Shown: positions 1-8,438, counted from the stretch's first letter. The stretch is 34,467 nucleotides of DNA from Bacteroidota bacterium (GCA_023433685.1 JAEYUD010000176.1:1-34467), one strand, 5' to 3'. Numbers and translations are program-made. Notes: generated by a model from the letters alone, not told the origin.

Positions 1-372
1 AAAACCGCGACCAGAGGATCAAACGGTCAGATGTCGAGATCAGGCGCCAATCACAGAGCCTGGTTCGAGGGCGGTCAGATGCCTATTCAGCGCCGTATCC
101 CAAAATTTGGTTTTACTCCTCCGTTCAAAGTCTACTATCAGACAGTTAATCTGTATGATATTCAAAACCTCGTTGATGCCGGAAAGCTCGATGAAAACAC
201 CGTCACGATAGAAGTGCTCCTAAAATCCGGTGTTATCTCAACAGCAAACCGTCCGGTTAAGATCCTCGGTACAGGGGAACTTACAGCAGCGGTAACAGTT
301 AAAGGTCATCAATTCAGTAAATCGGCATCCGAAAAGATCGAAGCTGCCGGTGGTAAAACAGAAACAATCTAA
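1..372 (+). CDS. rplO: 50S ribosomal protein L15, C-terminal part (5' truncated by window)
   Basis: The reading frame is open from base 1 and ends at TAA 370-372, so the gene begins upstream of the window. L15 is a large-subunit protein that binds 23S rRNA late in assembly. The visible part contains the family's Gly/Arg-rich stretch ending in FEGGQMPIQRRIPKFGF (from about base 64), followed by the typical C-terminal domain with an N-L-x-D-I-x-N-L segment and a final region of G-E-L plus V-x-A-x-x-F/S-K-S-A. It lies 10 bases before secY, the standard spc-operon order. The first ATG in the window (base 31) is inside the protein and is not a start. Confidence 0.95.
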   Translation, partial: KTATRGSNGQMSRSGANHRAWFEGGQMPIQRRIPKFGFTPPFKVYYQTVNLYDIQNLVDAGKLDENTVTIEVLLKSGVISTANRPVKILGTGELTAAVTVKGHQFSKSASEKIEAAGGKTETI

Positions 373-382
373 CTGAGTATCA

Positions 383-1717
383 ATGCAGCGTTTTATTGAA
401 GTAATCAAAAACATTTTTAAGATCGAGGAACTTAGGAAGAGAGTTTTATACACTCTTCTTATTTTATTGATCGTGAGAATTGGCGCGCACATCGCCTTAC
501 CCGGCGTTGACAGCGCACTTCTCAAGAGTGCCATGAACCGTCAGAGCAGCGACTCACTTTTTGGTTTGTATGACCTCTTTGTGGGTGGCGCGTTCAAGAA
601 CGCGGCGATCTTTGCTTTGGGTATCATGCCTTACATTTCGGCATCGATCATCCTTCAGCTCGCTGCCGCTGTGCTCCCTTCGATCGCCAAACTTCAACAG
701 GAAGGCGAAGAAGGCAGAAAAAAGATCAATCAGATGACCAGGGTTGGCACGGTTCTCATCGCGGGCCTTCAGGCTTGGGGAACCACTTTTACCCTGAACA
801 GACCTGCTGATGGTGGTGGAATTATTGCCGCGGGTATCGATCCTTTCTTTTGGTCGATGCAGTCGGTACTGATCCTCACTGCCGGAACCATCTTTATGAT
901 GTGGATGGGTGAGCAGATCACTGAGCGCGGTATCGGTAACGGTATCTCACTTATCATCTTTATCGGAATTATCGACAGGCTTCCATACGCGTTTCTGGCC
1001 GAATATCAGTCGGTTCAGGCCGGTGGAAACCTAATAATTTCACTTATACTGATAATCTTTCTTGTCTTTATTATCGCGGGTGTTATTCTTGTTACCCAGG
1101 GAACCAGAAGAATTCCGGTTGAGTATGCCAAGAGGGTTGTTGGAAGAAAAGTTTACGGTGGTGTTACACAGTATATCCCACTCAGGGTTAACACTGCGGG
1201 CGTAATGCCGATCATCTTCGCACAAGCGATCATGTTCATCCCGAACACCTTGCTTTCATTTTTCCCGAACAGTGAATTTATACAGTCGGTATCAAGATAT
1301 TTCAACTATACATCGTTTGTATACTCGTTTTTCTACGCTATCATTATTATCTTCTTTACCTACTTCTACACGGCAATAGCTTTCAATCCGAAAGAGGTTG
1401 CCGATAACATGAAGAGGCAGGGAGGTTTTATCCCGGGTATCAGACCGGGCAAACAAACATCCGAGTTTATTGACAATATCCTCACCAAGATCACCCTTCC
1501 TGGTTCGATCTTTCTGGCGATTATCGCGATACTTCCGGCGTTTGTTTCAAGATTCAATATTGCTCCGACTTTCGCGCAGTTTTTTGGCGGCACCAGCCTC
1601 CTGATCGTGGTTGGTGTGGCTCTCGATACGATGAACCAGATCAACTCTATGATGGTTATGAGACACTACGATGGTTTCATGAAGGGCGGAAAATTAGTTA
1701 GAAGAAGATCTTATTAA
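383..1717 (+). CDS. secY: Protein translocase subunit SecY
   Basis: SecY is the pore subunit of the SecYEG channel in the inner membrane, through which signal-peptide-bearing proteins pass. The 444-residue product has the family's length and about ten hydrophobic segments. The N-terminus (RVLYTLLILLIVRIGAHIAL) and the GIGNGISLIIF motif around residue 185 are diagnostic, as is the cytoplasmic loop TQGTRRIPVEYAKRVVG. The PGIRPGKQTSEFI loop near residue 350 is the conserved segment that contacts ribosome and SecA. The ATG is 10 bases after rplO, and the next gene (map) begins 2 bases after the stop with no adk between them, an arrangement common in Bacteroidota. Confidence 0.98.
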   Translation: MQRFIEVIKNIFKIEELRKRVLYTLLILLIVRIGAHIALPGVDSALLKSAMNRQSSDSLFGLYDLFVGGAFKNAAIFALGIMPYISASIILQLAAAVLPSIAKLQQEGEEGRKKINQMTRVGTVLIAGLQAWGTTFTLNRPADGGGIIAAGIDPFFWSMQSVLILTAGTIFMMWMGEQITERGIGNGISLIIFIGIIDRLPYAFLAEYQSVQAGGNLIISLILIIFLVFIIAGVILVTQGTRRIPVEYAKRVVGRKVYGGVTQYIPLRVNTAGVMPIIFAQAIMFIPNTLLSFFPNSEFIQSVSRYFNYTSFVYSFFYAIIIIFFTYFYTAIAFNPKEVADNMKRQGGFIPGIRPGKQTSEFIDNILTKITLPGSIFLAIIAILPAFVSRFNIAPTFAQFFGGTSLLIVVGVALDTMNQINSMMVMRHYDGFMKGGKLVRRRSY

Positions 1718-1719
1718 TT

Positions 1720-2478
1720 GTGATTCATATTAAGAATGCCAGAGAAGTTGATGCCATCCGCGAGAGTTGCCGGATAGTTGCAGAAACCTTAAATCTGGTA
1801 AAAAAAGCAACAAAAGCGGGAATAACAACCGGAGAGCTGGACCAAATGGCTGAAGATCATATCAGAAGCCGTGGTGGTACTCCTGCTTTCAAAGGATACC
1901 GGCAGGTGGGCACACCCCCATTCCCGGCTACACTTTGCATCTCGATCAATGATACCGTGGTTCACGGAATCCCGGGAGACAGGGTGATAACCGATGGAGA
2001 TCTGGTATCTCTGGACTGTGGCGTTAAAAAAAACGGCTTCTATGGCGACGCGGCTTTGAGCGTTCTCGTAGGTGATGACGAACGTAAACTGAAGCTAATG
2101 GAAGTAACCGAAAGATCTTTGTACCTCGGTATCGAGCAGGCTGTTGCCGGTAACCGTGTACATGATATCTCGCACGCGGTTCAAAAATATGTGGAAGCCA
2201 ACGGTTTTTCAGTTGTCCGGGCCCTTTGCGGTCATGGGGTTGGAAAATACCTTCATGAAGATCCTTCTATTCCGAATTACGGAATAAAAGGAACAGGCAA
2301 AAAGCTTAAGGATGGTATGACTCTTGCTATCGAGCCCATGGTTAACACTGGCAAGTACGAGGTCTTCGAATTGAGCGACGGCTGGACGATCAAAACGGTT
2401 GATGGTTTACCTTCTGCTCACTTTGAGCATACAATCCTGGTAAACGGACATAAACCAGAAATCTTAACCGTAGAATAA
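1720..2478 (+). CDS. map: Type I methionine aminopeptidase
   Basis: Removes the initiator methionine from nascent proteins in the cytosol. All five metal ligands of the dinuclear site are visible: D99 and D110 (in DCGVKKNGFYGDAA), H172 (GHGVGKYLHEDP), E205 (IEPMV) and E236 (HFEHT). H82 (VHGIPG) matches the conserved substrate-binding His. The 252-residue length, without an N-terminal zinc-finger extension, is that of simple type I enzymes. The start is GTG at 1720, two bases after the secY stop. No other start fits, because the TTG at 1718 runs directly into TGA. The stop codon abuts the infA ATG. Confidence 0.97.
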   Translation: MIHIKNAREVDAIRESCRIVAETLNLVKKATKAGITTGELDQMAEDHIRSRGGTPAFKGYRQVGTPPFPATLCISINDTVVHGIPGDRVITDGDLVSLDCGVKKNGFYGDAALSVLVGDDERKLKLMEVTERSLYLGIEQAVAGNRVHDISHAVQKYVEANGFSVVRALCGHGVGKYLHEDPSIPNYGIKGTGKKLKDGMTLAIEPMVNTGKYEVFELSDGWTIKTVDGLPSAHFEHTILVNGHKPEILTVE

Positions 2479-2697
2479 ATGGCAAAACAAGGACCAATAA
2501 AAGTTGACGGAGTGATCACTGAAACATTGCCTAACGCAAGTTTCAAGGTGAAACTGGAAAACGGACACGAAATACTGGCACATATCTCCGGTAAAATGCG
2601 CATGCACTTTATCAAGATACTCGTTGGTGACCGCGTCTCTATCGAGCTTTCTCCGTATGATCTGACAAAAGGAAGAATAACTTACCGGTATAAATAG
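2479..2697 (+). CDS. infA: Translation initiation factor IF-1
   Basis: IF-1 binds the A site of the 30S subunit during initiation. The 72-residue product is exactly the family length and is a single OB fold. Recognisable parts are the N-terminus MAKQGPIKVDGVITETLPNA, the central NGHEILAHISGKMR segment, and the C-terminal VELSPYDL-like SIELSPYDLTKGRITYRYK, which is near-universal in IF-1. The ATG follows the map stop with no gap, so translational coupling to map is likely. rpmJ follows after 11 bases. Confidence 0.98.
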   Translation: MAKQGPIKVDGVITETLPNASFKVKLENGHEILAHISGKMRMHFIKILVGDRVSIELSPYDLTKGRITYRYK

Positions 2698-2708
2698 CGG
2701 AGTATTAG

Positions 2709-2822
2709 ATGAAAGTAAGAGCTTCAGTTAAAAAAGTATGCGAGCACTGCAAAATAATCAAGAGAAAAGGCAGTATCAGGGTTATTTGCAAGAACCCAAA
2801 GCATAAACAAAGACAAGGATAG
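2709..2822 (+). CDS. rpmJ: 50S ribosomal protein L36
   Basis: A 37-residue protein beginning MKVRASVKKVCEHCKIIKRK and ending NPKHKQRQG, which is L36. The zinc-binding set is present: C11, C14, C27 and H32, so this is the zinc-containing (C+) paralogue. It sits in the conserved slot between infA and rpsM. L36 binds 23S rRNA near the peptidyl-transferase region. Confidence 0.97.
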   Translation: MKVRASVKKVCEHCKIIKRKGSIRVICKNPKHKQRQG

Positions 2823-2846
2823 AATTTTTTCAAAGGAGAAATTTAA

Positions 2847-3230
2847 TTGGCACGTATAGCTGGTGTAGATTTACCAAAGAATAAAAAGATTTTTTACGGC
2901 CTGCAGTACATTTTCGGAATAGGTCCAAACATTGCTGAGGAAATCCTTCAGAAAGCTTCGATCGATCCCGACAGAAAAGTCGGCTCGCTCACCGAAGATG
3001 AAGTGGGTAATATCAGATCTGTTATTCAAGCGGACTATAAAGTGGAAGGTGCGCTGCGCTCTGAAGTTCAGCTCAACATCAAACGCCTTATAGATATCGG
3101 TACTTACAGAGGTTTGAGGCACAGAAGAGGACTTCCGGCAAGAGGTCAGAGAACCCGAACAAATTCCCGTACCAGAAAAGGTAAGAGGAAAACAGTTGCC
3201 GGTAAGAAAAAAGCAGTAGCCAAAAAGTAA
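2847..3230 (+). CDS. rpsM: 30S ribosomal protein S13
   Basis: S13 lies in the head of the 30S subunit and contacts the P-site tRNA and the large subunit. The 127-residue product begins ARIAGVDLPKNKK and has the helix-two-turn-helix segment IFGIGPNIAEEILQKA. It ends with the basic motif YRGLRHRRGLPARGQRTRTN and a Lys-rich tail. The start is TTG at 2847, supported by AAAGGAGAA at 2832-2840 at normal spacing. No ATG exists that would keep the conserved N-terminus. rpsK downstream also uses TTG. Confidence 0.97.
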   Translation: MARIAGVDLPKNKKIFYGLQYIFGIGPNIAEEILQKASIDPDRKVGSLTEDEVGNIRSVIQADYKVEGALRSEVQLNIKRLIDIGTYRGLRHRRGLPARGQRTRTNSRTRKGKRKTVAGKKKAVAKK

Positions 3231-3252
3231 TTGAAAATCGGAGGATAGTAAT

Positions 3253-3639
3253 TTGGCAAAAACTACTAAAAAAGTTAAAAAGAAACATGTTGTCGACGCC
3301 AACGGTATCGCGCACGTTAAGGCTTCATTCAACAACGTATTGGTAACCCTTACCGATATCTACGGCAACACGATCTCATGGTCTACTGCCGGAAGGAACA
3401 GTTTCAAAGGTTCCAGAAAGAACACTCCATTTGCCGCTCAGGTCACCAGTGAAGCAGCTGCAAAGGAAGCCTATGATCTTGGTTTAAGAAGAGTCGAGGT
3501 CAGAGTTAAGGGCCCCGGTGCCGGCAGAGAATCAGCCATAAGAGCCCTCGTTAACGTTGGGTTCGAGATCACTTCGATCAAAGATATAACGCCCATCCCT
3601 CACAATGGATGCAGGCCACCCAAAAGAAGAAGAGTTTAA
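3253..3639 (+). CDS. rpsK: 30S ribosomal protein S11
   Basis: S11 is a platform protein of the 30S subunit near the mRNA exit path. The 128-residue sequence holds the family core: HVKASFNNVLVTLTDIYGN, then SSAG-like WSTAGRNSFKGSRKNTPFAAQ, and the near-invariant C-terminus DITPIPHNGCRPPKRRRV. The start is TTG at 3253, preceded by CGGAGGA at about 3239-3245. The Lys-rich N-terminus (KTTKKVKKKHV) is typical of Bacteroidota-type S11. It lies between rpsM and rpsD as in most alpha operons. Confidence 0.97.
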   Translation: MAKTTKKVKKKHVVDANGIAHVKASFNNVLVTLTDIYGNTISWSTAGRNSFKGSRKNTPFAAQVTSEAAAKEAYDLGLRRVEVRVKGPGAGRESAIRALVNVGFEITSIKDITPIPHNGCRPPKRRRV

Positions 3640-3662
3640 TTTTATCATTGGAGAATTATTAA

Positions 3663-4310
3663 ATGGCAAGATACACCGGTTCGGTTTGTAAATTGTGTAG
3701 AAGGGAGAGACAGAAACTGTTCCTTAAAGGGAGCAGATGCTTCTCAGAAAAGTGCCCGTTTGAAGAGAAAGGCAAAGAAGGAAAGAGAAAGAACTATCCT
3801 CCGGGGCAGCATGGCCAGTCACGTAAATCAAAGGTTTCTGAATACGGCATTCAGTTGAGAGAAAAACAGAAGATCAAAAGGATCTACGGAGTTCTCGAAA
3901 CCCAGTTCAGAACTATTTTCGAGAAAGCTTCAAGCCAGAAGGGTATCACCGGTACCAACATGCTTCAGCTTCTTGAAAGAAGACTTGACAACGTGGTTTA
4001 CAGGCTCGGTTTCGCTCCTTCACGCAAGGCTGCACGTCAGCTTGTCCGTCACAGACATATTCTTGTAAACGGAAATATTGTTGATATACCCTCATACACT
4101 CTCACCCCGGGTGATGTGATAAAAATTAAAGACAAGAGCAAACAGCTGGATGTTATTCACAATTCGCTCAAGAGAGTTAAAGACAGTCTCTACCCATGGT
4201 TGAGCGTCGATAAAGCCACCCTCAGCGGTACATTTATCAACGTGCCTGAGAGAGAGGAAATGCAGCTTAATGTCAACGAGCAGTTCGTTGTAGAGTTGTA
4301 CTCTAAATAA
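3663..4310 (+). CDS. rpsD: 30S ribosomal protein S4
   Basis: S4 is a primary 16S rRNA-binding protein that nucleates 30S assembly and in many bacteria represses its own operon. The 215-residue product begins MARYTGSVCKLCRRE and carries four cysteines (C9, C12, C26, C31), indicating the zinc-binding N-terminal form. The S4 RNA-binding domain is clear from MLQLLERRLDNVVYRLGFA (about residue 101) through SRKAARQLVRHRHILVNG. The C-terminus ERXEMQLNVNEQFVVELYSK is standard. The ATG follows TTGGAGAA at 3648-3655. Confidence 0.97.
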   Translation: MARYTGSVCKLCRRERQKLFLKGSRCFSEKCPFEEKGKEGKRKNYPPGQHGQSRKSKVSEYGIQLREKQKIKRIYGVLETQFRTIFEKASSQKGITGTNMLQLLERRLDNVVYRLGFAPSRKAARQLVRHRHILVNGNIVDIPSYTLTPGDVIKIKDKSKQLDVIHNSLKRVKDSLYPWLSVDKATLSGTFINVPEREEMQLNVNEQFVVELYSK

Positions 4311-4336
4311 CAAAAATGAAATTTTTAGAGGTTTAA

Positions 4337-5332
4337 ATGAGTGGATCATATCTGAAGATACCGGATGCTGTTATCTGCGAGGAATCGTCGTACAGCAGCA
4401 CTTTTGGCAGGTTCTTTTTGCAGCCGCTTGAAAGAGGTTATGGTGTAACCATCGGGAACTCGCTCAGAAGAATTCTTATTTCTTCTCTTCCCGGAGCTGC
4501 TTTCACTGCCGTAAAGCTTGGCGGGGTTCTTCATGAGTTCAGCACCATTCCCGGTGTTGTTGAAGATGTTACAGAGATCATTCTGAACCTGAAGCAGGTC
4601 AGAATGAAATTACTGAATAAAAAGCCGGCAAAGATCGAATTTACGATCCAGGGACCCAAAGAGGTTACCGCCGCTGACATTCAGAAATACACCGCGGATC
4701 TCGAGATCCTCAACCCGAACCAGCACATCGCCACACTTCAGGCTGACGCCAAATTTGAAGTGGAGCTTCGTGTCGGAAGAGGTAAAGGTTACGTGCCTGC
4801 GGTAGACAACAAGTCACCGGATTTTGCCATCGGTATGATCGCGATCGATTCGATTTACTCCCCGATTGTCAATACGACATACGAGGTTGAAAACGTCCGT
4901 ATTGGCGACAGGAACGACTACGAGAAACTCGTGGTCAATATCACCACCGACGGCTCGATCACTCCGGATGACGCACTTACACAAGCAGCTAAAATAATGA
5001 GGGATCACCTCCAGCTCTTCATCAATTTTGATATCGAGCAGGAAGACACTCATGAAGAAGTCAAGAAAGATTCTGAAAAAGAAAGAATCAAAAAAATACT
5101 TCTGACCAATGTAGACGATCTCGAGTTAAGCGTGCGCGCTCATAATTGCCTGAAAGCTGCTAACATCAAAACCATCTCCGATCTGGTGGCAAAGGATGAA
5201 GCTGAAATGTTGAAGTTCAGAAACTTCGGACGGAAGTCACTCGCGGAATTGATGGAGATCGTCGAAACACTCGGCCTCGAGTTTGGCATGAATATCGACG
5301 AATACATTAAAGACGAAAGCAGTTCAAACTAA
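4337..5332 (+). CDS. rpoA: DNA-directed RNA polymerase subunit alpha
   Basis: The alpha dimer is the scaffold on which beta and beta' assemble, and its C-terminal domain contacts UP elements and activators. The 331-residue protein shows the N-terminal dimerisation domain (FFLQPLERGYGVTIGNSLRR at about residues 26-45, then SSLPGAAFTAVKLGGVLHEF). An acidic linker near residues 235-250 follows, and then the alpha-CTD from about 255 with LELSVRAHNCLKAANIKTIS and FGRKSLAELMEIVETLGL. The ATG is preceded by AGAGG at 4326-4330. It is followed by rplQ after 20 bases, the canonical end of the alpha operon. Confidence 0.98.
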   Translation: MSGSYLKIPDAVICEESSYSSTFGRFFLQPLERGYGVTIGNSLRRILISSLPGAAFTAVKLGGVLHEFSTIPGVVEDVTEIILNLKQVRMKLLNKKPAKIEFTIQGPKEVTAADIQKYTADLEILNPNQHIATLQADAKFEVELRVGRGKGYVPAVDNKSPDFAIGMIAIDSIYSPIVNTTYEVENVRIGDRNDYEKLVVNITTDGSITPDDALTQAAKIMRDHLQLFINFDIEQEDTHEEVKKDSEKERIKKILLTNVDDLELSVRAHNCLKAANIKTISDLVAKDEAEMLKFRNFGRKSLAELMEIVETLGLEFGMNIDEYIKDESSSN

Positions 5333-5352
5333 TCCGGATGAAGGTTTAAGAA

Positions 5353-5811
5353 ATGAGACATAGAGTTAAAGGTAGAAAATTAAAGAGAACACACAGCCAC
5401 AGGAACGCACTTCTTAAGAACCTGGCTGCAGCACTCTTTTTGCACAAAAGAATAGAAACAACTCTCGCGAAAGCCAAGGAGTTGAGATCTTTTGCCGAGC
5501 CGTTGATCACCAAAGCCCGCAAAGGCACACTTCATGATCAGAGGATCGTAATGAGCGTTCTTAGAAACAAGGAAGCCGCGAAAGAACTCTTCAGGAACAT
5601 CGTTCCGCAGGTTGGTGAGAGAAAAGGTGGTTACACCAGAGTTGTAAGAACAGGTGTAAGACTTGGTGACGCTGCTCAGATGGCGATCATTGAACTTGTT
5701 GACTATAACGAAGCAGCCAATCAGATGGCCGCGGCAAGACAGGAAGCCCGTGAAGCCGCCGCACAGTCAAGGAAAGAAAAGGAAGCCGAAAAAGCACCGG
5801 TTGAGGCCTGA
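5353..5811 (+). CDS. rplQ: 50S ribosomal protein L17 with acidic/basic C-terminal extension
   Basis: L17 lies near the polypeptide exit tunnel. The first 116 or so residues are the family core: MRHRVKGRKLKRTHSHRNAL, then IETTLAKAKELRSFAEPLIT, and GERKGGYTRVVRTGVRLGDAA. The last 35 residues are a low-complexity Ala/Glu/Lys tail, so the protein is 152 residues rather than about 120; such tails occur in several Bacteroidota. It is the last gene of the ribosomal cluster, with a strong intrinsic terminator starting 21 bases after the stop. Confidence 0.96.
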   Translation: MRHRVKGRKLKRTHSHRNALLKNLAAALFLHKRIETTLAKAKELRSFAEPLITKARKGTLHDQRIVMSVLRNKEAAKELFRNIVPQVGERKGGYTRVVRTGVRLGDAAQMAIIELVDYNEAANQMAAARQEAREAAAQSRKEKEAEKAPVEA

Positions 5812-5832
5812 TCTTCCTGAATCATTTTCCCC

Positions 5833-5866
5833 AAAGAGTAATCCGTAACAGGATTACTCTTTTTTT
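5833..5866 (+). terminator. Intrinsic terminator of the spc-alpha operon
   Basis: A perfect 12-bp stem (5833-5844 pairing with 5851-5862) with the six-base loop GTAACA runs into seven T (5860-5866). It ends two bases before the engB ATG, so the engB initiation region overlaps the terminator. Confidence 0.92.
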
Positions 5867-5868
5867 AT

Positions 5869-6471
5869 ATGTTTGAAACAATAGAATTTACAGGATCCTT
5901 CACGGATCTTTCGTCGTTAAAAATAAAATTACCCGAAGTGGTGATAGCCGGCAGATCAAATGCCGGCAAGTCTTCCTTTATAAATCATATTACAGGGAAG
6001 GCGGGTATCGCCAGGGTAAGTTCCACCCCCGGGAAGACCAGGTCGCTCAATTACATTAAGATTGACGGATCATTCTATTTTGTAGATCTTCCGGGTTATG
6101 GTTACGCGAAAGTAAGCAAGAAGGAAAGAGAACGGTGGAGCAAATTCATTGGCGAGTATTTTGCCGCCTCGGGTAATATTCGTTTAGTGATCCATCTTGC
6201 AGACAGCAGGGTGCCGGGGAGCAGCCATGATCTCGAGTTTCACGATTTTTGCAGTTCATACGGCACCGGTTATATCATGCTGCTAACCAAGACTGATAAA
6301 TTGAATCAGAGGGAAATGAGCGCGGCTCTAAAAGCCGCGGAACAGTGTTACCCCGGGTTAAAAGCTTTCGAGAACATTTTCCCATACACCATCCGCTCAG
6401 GAAAGTTCAAAAAACTGGTAATAACACAGATCAGAAATCATTTGGATCACACAAGTGCTATTTTGATTTGA
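5869..6471 (+). CDS. engB: Ribosome biogenesis GTPase EngB (YsxC/YihA)
   Basis: A TrmE-Era-like GTPase needed for 50S subunit assembly. The 200-residue protein shows the P-loop GRSNAGKSS (28-36), the G2 Thr in SSTPGKTRS (T53), the G3 motif DLPGYGYAKV (73-82) and G4 TKTD (140-143). The DLPGYGYA form of G3 is diagnostic of EngB. The start at ATG 5869 leaves about 20 residues before the GTPase core, as is usual. No Shine-Dalgarno sequence lies at normal distance: the ATG follows the terminator T-tract by two bases, and the only AGGA (5850-5853) lies inside the hairpin stem. Expression probably depends on read-through or leaderless initiation. Confidence 0.95.
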   Translation: MFETIEFTGSFTDLSSLKIKLPEVVIAGRSNAGKSSFINHITGKAGIARVSSTPGKTRSLNYIKIDGSFYFVDLPGYGYAKVSKKERERWSKFIGEYFAASGNIRLVIHLADSRVPGSSHDLEFHDFCSSYGTGYIMLLTKTDKLNQREMSAALKAAEQCYPGLKAFENIFPYTIRSGKFKKLVITQIRNHLDHTSAILI

Positions 6472-6498
6472 TTATCTGATTGTTCAAGACTATTTTTG
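6467..6498 (+). promoter_or_regulatory. Candidate Bacteroidota-type promoter for the GAF protein gene
   Basis: TTTG at 6467-6470 and TATTTTTG at 6491-6498, separated by 20 bases, match the -33 TTTG / -7 TAnnTTTG pattern known for the Bacteroidota primary sigma factor. It straddles the end of engB and lies 25 bases before the ATG at 6524. A short match in AT-rich DNA can arise by chance. Confidence 0.4.
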
Positions 6499-6523
6499 AA
6501 GTTTAAAGAGTTTCGAAATCCGG

Positions 6524-8428
6524 ATGAATAAAAAGCAGCTCACTAAATACGGTCTTATAGCGTTGGCACCACTTTTTCTGGTGCTTATTATCGTTATAGG
6601 TGACACGGTAACCCGTGGAGTAATGGGGCTGGTTCTCATTGTTGATATTATTTATATCTTCCTGCTGGTCAAAAAAGAAAAATCAGAAAAAGTTTTTGAC
6701 GAAATTCTTAAAGAAGCAAAACCGCACAGCGATCCCCACGAATTCTTTGATTCAGAATCGGTAAAGGTTACCGGTACATTTGTTCCGAAGGAGCAGACCC
6801 AGTCGCAGTCAAGACCGCAGGTTACACCCGCTTTCAAGCAGAATGTTGTCACCACCACCTCAGAGCCCCCTCGTAAAGGGAATATTATAACATTAAGTGA
6901 CGAAGAACCATCTGATATCAGTGAGCGTTACTTTGAGATAATTAATGAGACTGCCCCCGGGGTTGAAAACAACAAAGCCACAATAAGCTTTTTCCTCGAC
7001 AAGGTTATAAAACTCGTCAGAGAGGGAATGATGGCTCACAGCGCGGTATTTTATTGGGTTAACCAAAGCAGTAAGCGGCTCTCACCCGCAGCGTATATTG
7101 TTGGCACGGATGATTTTAAAGTGTCACACATTCCGCTTGCGGGCGACCTCTTAAGTCAGGTTATAAACAACGAACGACCGGTTTCAAAAGCAAGTATCGG
7201 GGCAGAAGAAGAACCTTCATTGATAAGATATTACAATGCTCCCCACGGAATAAAAAGTTTTGCTGCCGTTCCTGTATTTTTTGACAGAAAAGTTATCGGT
7301 GTCATGGCTGTCGACAGTAAAGATGAAGACGCTTTTGGTCCCGAAACCCTCTTTGCAATGGGTAGATATGTAAGAATTGTTACCCACGTTCTTTCGATTG
7401 TGCAGACAGGTTTTCTTGAAGGGCTGGCTGAAAAACGCTTAAAGGCGATGAACGGTATCATTGACCAGCTGTTGATCTCAAACTCGGTTGACGATATTCT
7501 TGGTGTGTTTGAACAGAGGCTCCGGGAGTTGATACCCGCAAAGGTTATTTATTTTCTTGATTTTGCGGGAGCATCAAATTCTTTTCGTATCTCAAGGGTT
7601 TTCGCCTCTGACGGAGCACCGTTCGTTGCCGAAGGCACTGAAGTGGAAATAGCGAACACACTTGCGGGAACCCAGCTATCGAACGCGGGACCATTGTATT
7701 ACAAAAATCTTGGTGAAGAGGAGATCCCCAGATTCAATCAGACAGAAGAGAGGGCAACGCAGGGAGCATTCATGACCTTGCCGCTAAATATTAACGGGCA
7801 ATTACTCGGTATACTCTGTCTCGAATCACCTGAGAACAACGCGTTTACCTCCGCGGAAACAAGATTTGTGGCACGGCTCAATTCGCTGTTGTCTTATGTT
7901 TTTTACAATTACTCACTTCAAATGATGCTCCGCAATGATGTGCTTTATGACGCGGAGACGAGGTTAATGAACAAAAAGTTTTTCATGGAGCGTGTGGATC
8001 AGGAACTCTACCGGGTGAAGCAGTTCAATCTTGGCGGAGCACTTGCCCTTGTCAGCGTTGATAAAGCCCCGGAGCAGATGGAGTTGTTTGGATCGGATAT
8101 CAACTCGAAACCAAACTTGCGACTTGCCGAATTTCTAAGGAGTGAAGCCAACCATGAGCTGACCCTGGGGAAACTTGATAAAGACATTTTCGGTGTCTTC
8201 TTCTTCGGAAAAGAAACCAAACGTGCTTTTATCTGGGCTGAGAAATTTAAATCGAAGGTCACACGTCAATCTGCCACAGCCGCCGGGGGTGGAAATGGAT
8301 TTACTGTCTCCATAGGTATAGCTCCGGCAGAAAATAAAAGCAGTTTTGAAGAAATTTTCCAGAACGCCCTACTCGCCCTGCAAAAAGCACAGGAGGGAAG
8401 CGGTGGTAAAGTAGTGTCATCAACTTAG
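6524..8428 (+). CDS. Membrane-anchored GAF-domain protein with degenerate GGDEF domain
   Basis: A 634-residue sensor-like protein without an assigned pathway. Two adjacent membrane helices (about 9-27 and 32-50) form a short hairpin anchor. A low-complexity linker follows to about 130, then two GAF-like regions (about 150-290, with SFAAVPVFFDRKVIGVMAVD typical of GAF, and 310-465, with MTLPLNINGQLLGILCLES). The last 160 residues look like a GGDEF domain: an ARTRLMNKKFF-like opening (DAETRLMNKKFFMERVDQEL) and a closing VSIGIAP. The catalytic GGDEF signature is replaced by DKDIF (552-556), so it is unlikely to make c-di-GMP. The stop codon overlaps the Shine-Dalgarno sequence of deoB, so the two genes are probably co-transcribed. 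Confidence 0.8.
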   Translation: MNKKQLTKYGLIALAPLFLVLIIVIGDTVTRGVMGLVLIVDIIYIFLLVKKEKSEKVFDEILKEAKPHSDPHEFFDSESVKVTGTFVPKEQTQSQSRPQVTPAFKQNVVTTTSEPPRKGNIITLSDEEPSDISERYFEIINETAPGVENNKATISFFLDKVIKLVREGMMAHSAVFYWVNQSSKRLSPAAYIVGTDDFKVSHIPLAGDLLSQVINNERPVSKASIGAEEEPSLIRYYNAPHGIKSFAAVPVFFDRKVIGVMAVDSKDEDAFGPETLFAMGRYVRIVTHVLSIVQTGFLEGLAEKRLKAMNGIIDQLLISNSVDDILGVFEQRLRELIPAKVIYFLDFAGASNSFRISRVFASDGAPFVAEGTEVEIANTLAGTQLSNAGPLYYKNLGEEEIPRFNQTEERATQGAFMTLPLNINGQLLGILCLESPENNAFTSAETRFVARLNSLLSYVFYNYSLQMMLRNDVLYDAETRLMNKKFFMERVDQELYRVKQFNLGGALALVSVDKAPEQMELFGSDINSKPNLRLAEFLRSEANHELTLGKLDKDIFGVFFFGKETKRAFIWAEKFKSKVTRQSATAAGGGNGFTVSIGIAPAENKSSFEEIFQNALLALQKAQEGSGGKVVSST

Positions 8429-8438
8429 GAGATACGGG

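Noticed and set aside
2871..3335. Minus-strand 154-codon frame across rpsM/rpsK
   Set aside because: It lies opposite well-identified ribosomal genes, has no family resemblance and spans their intergenic gap.
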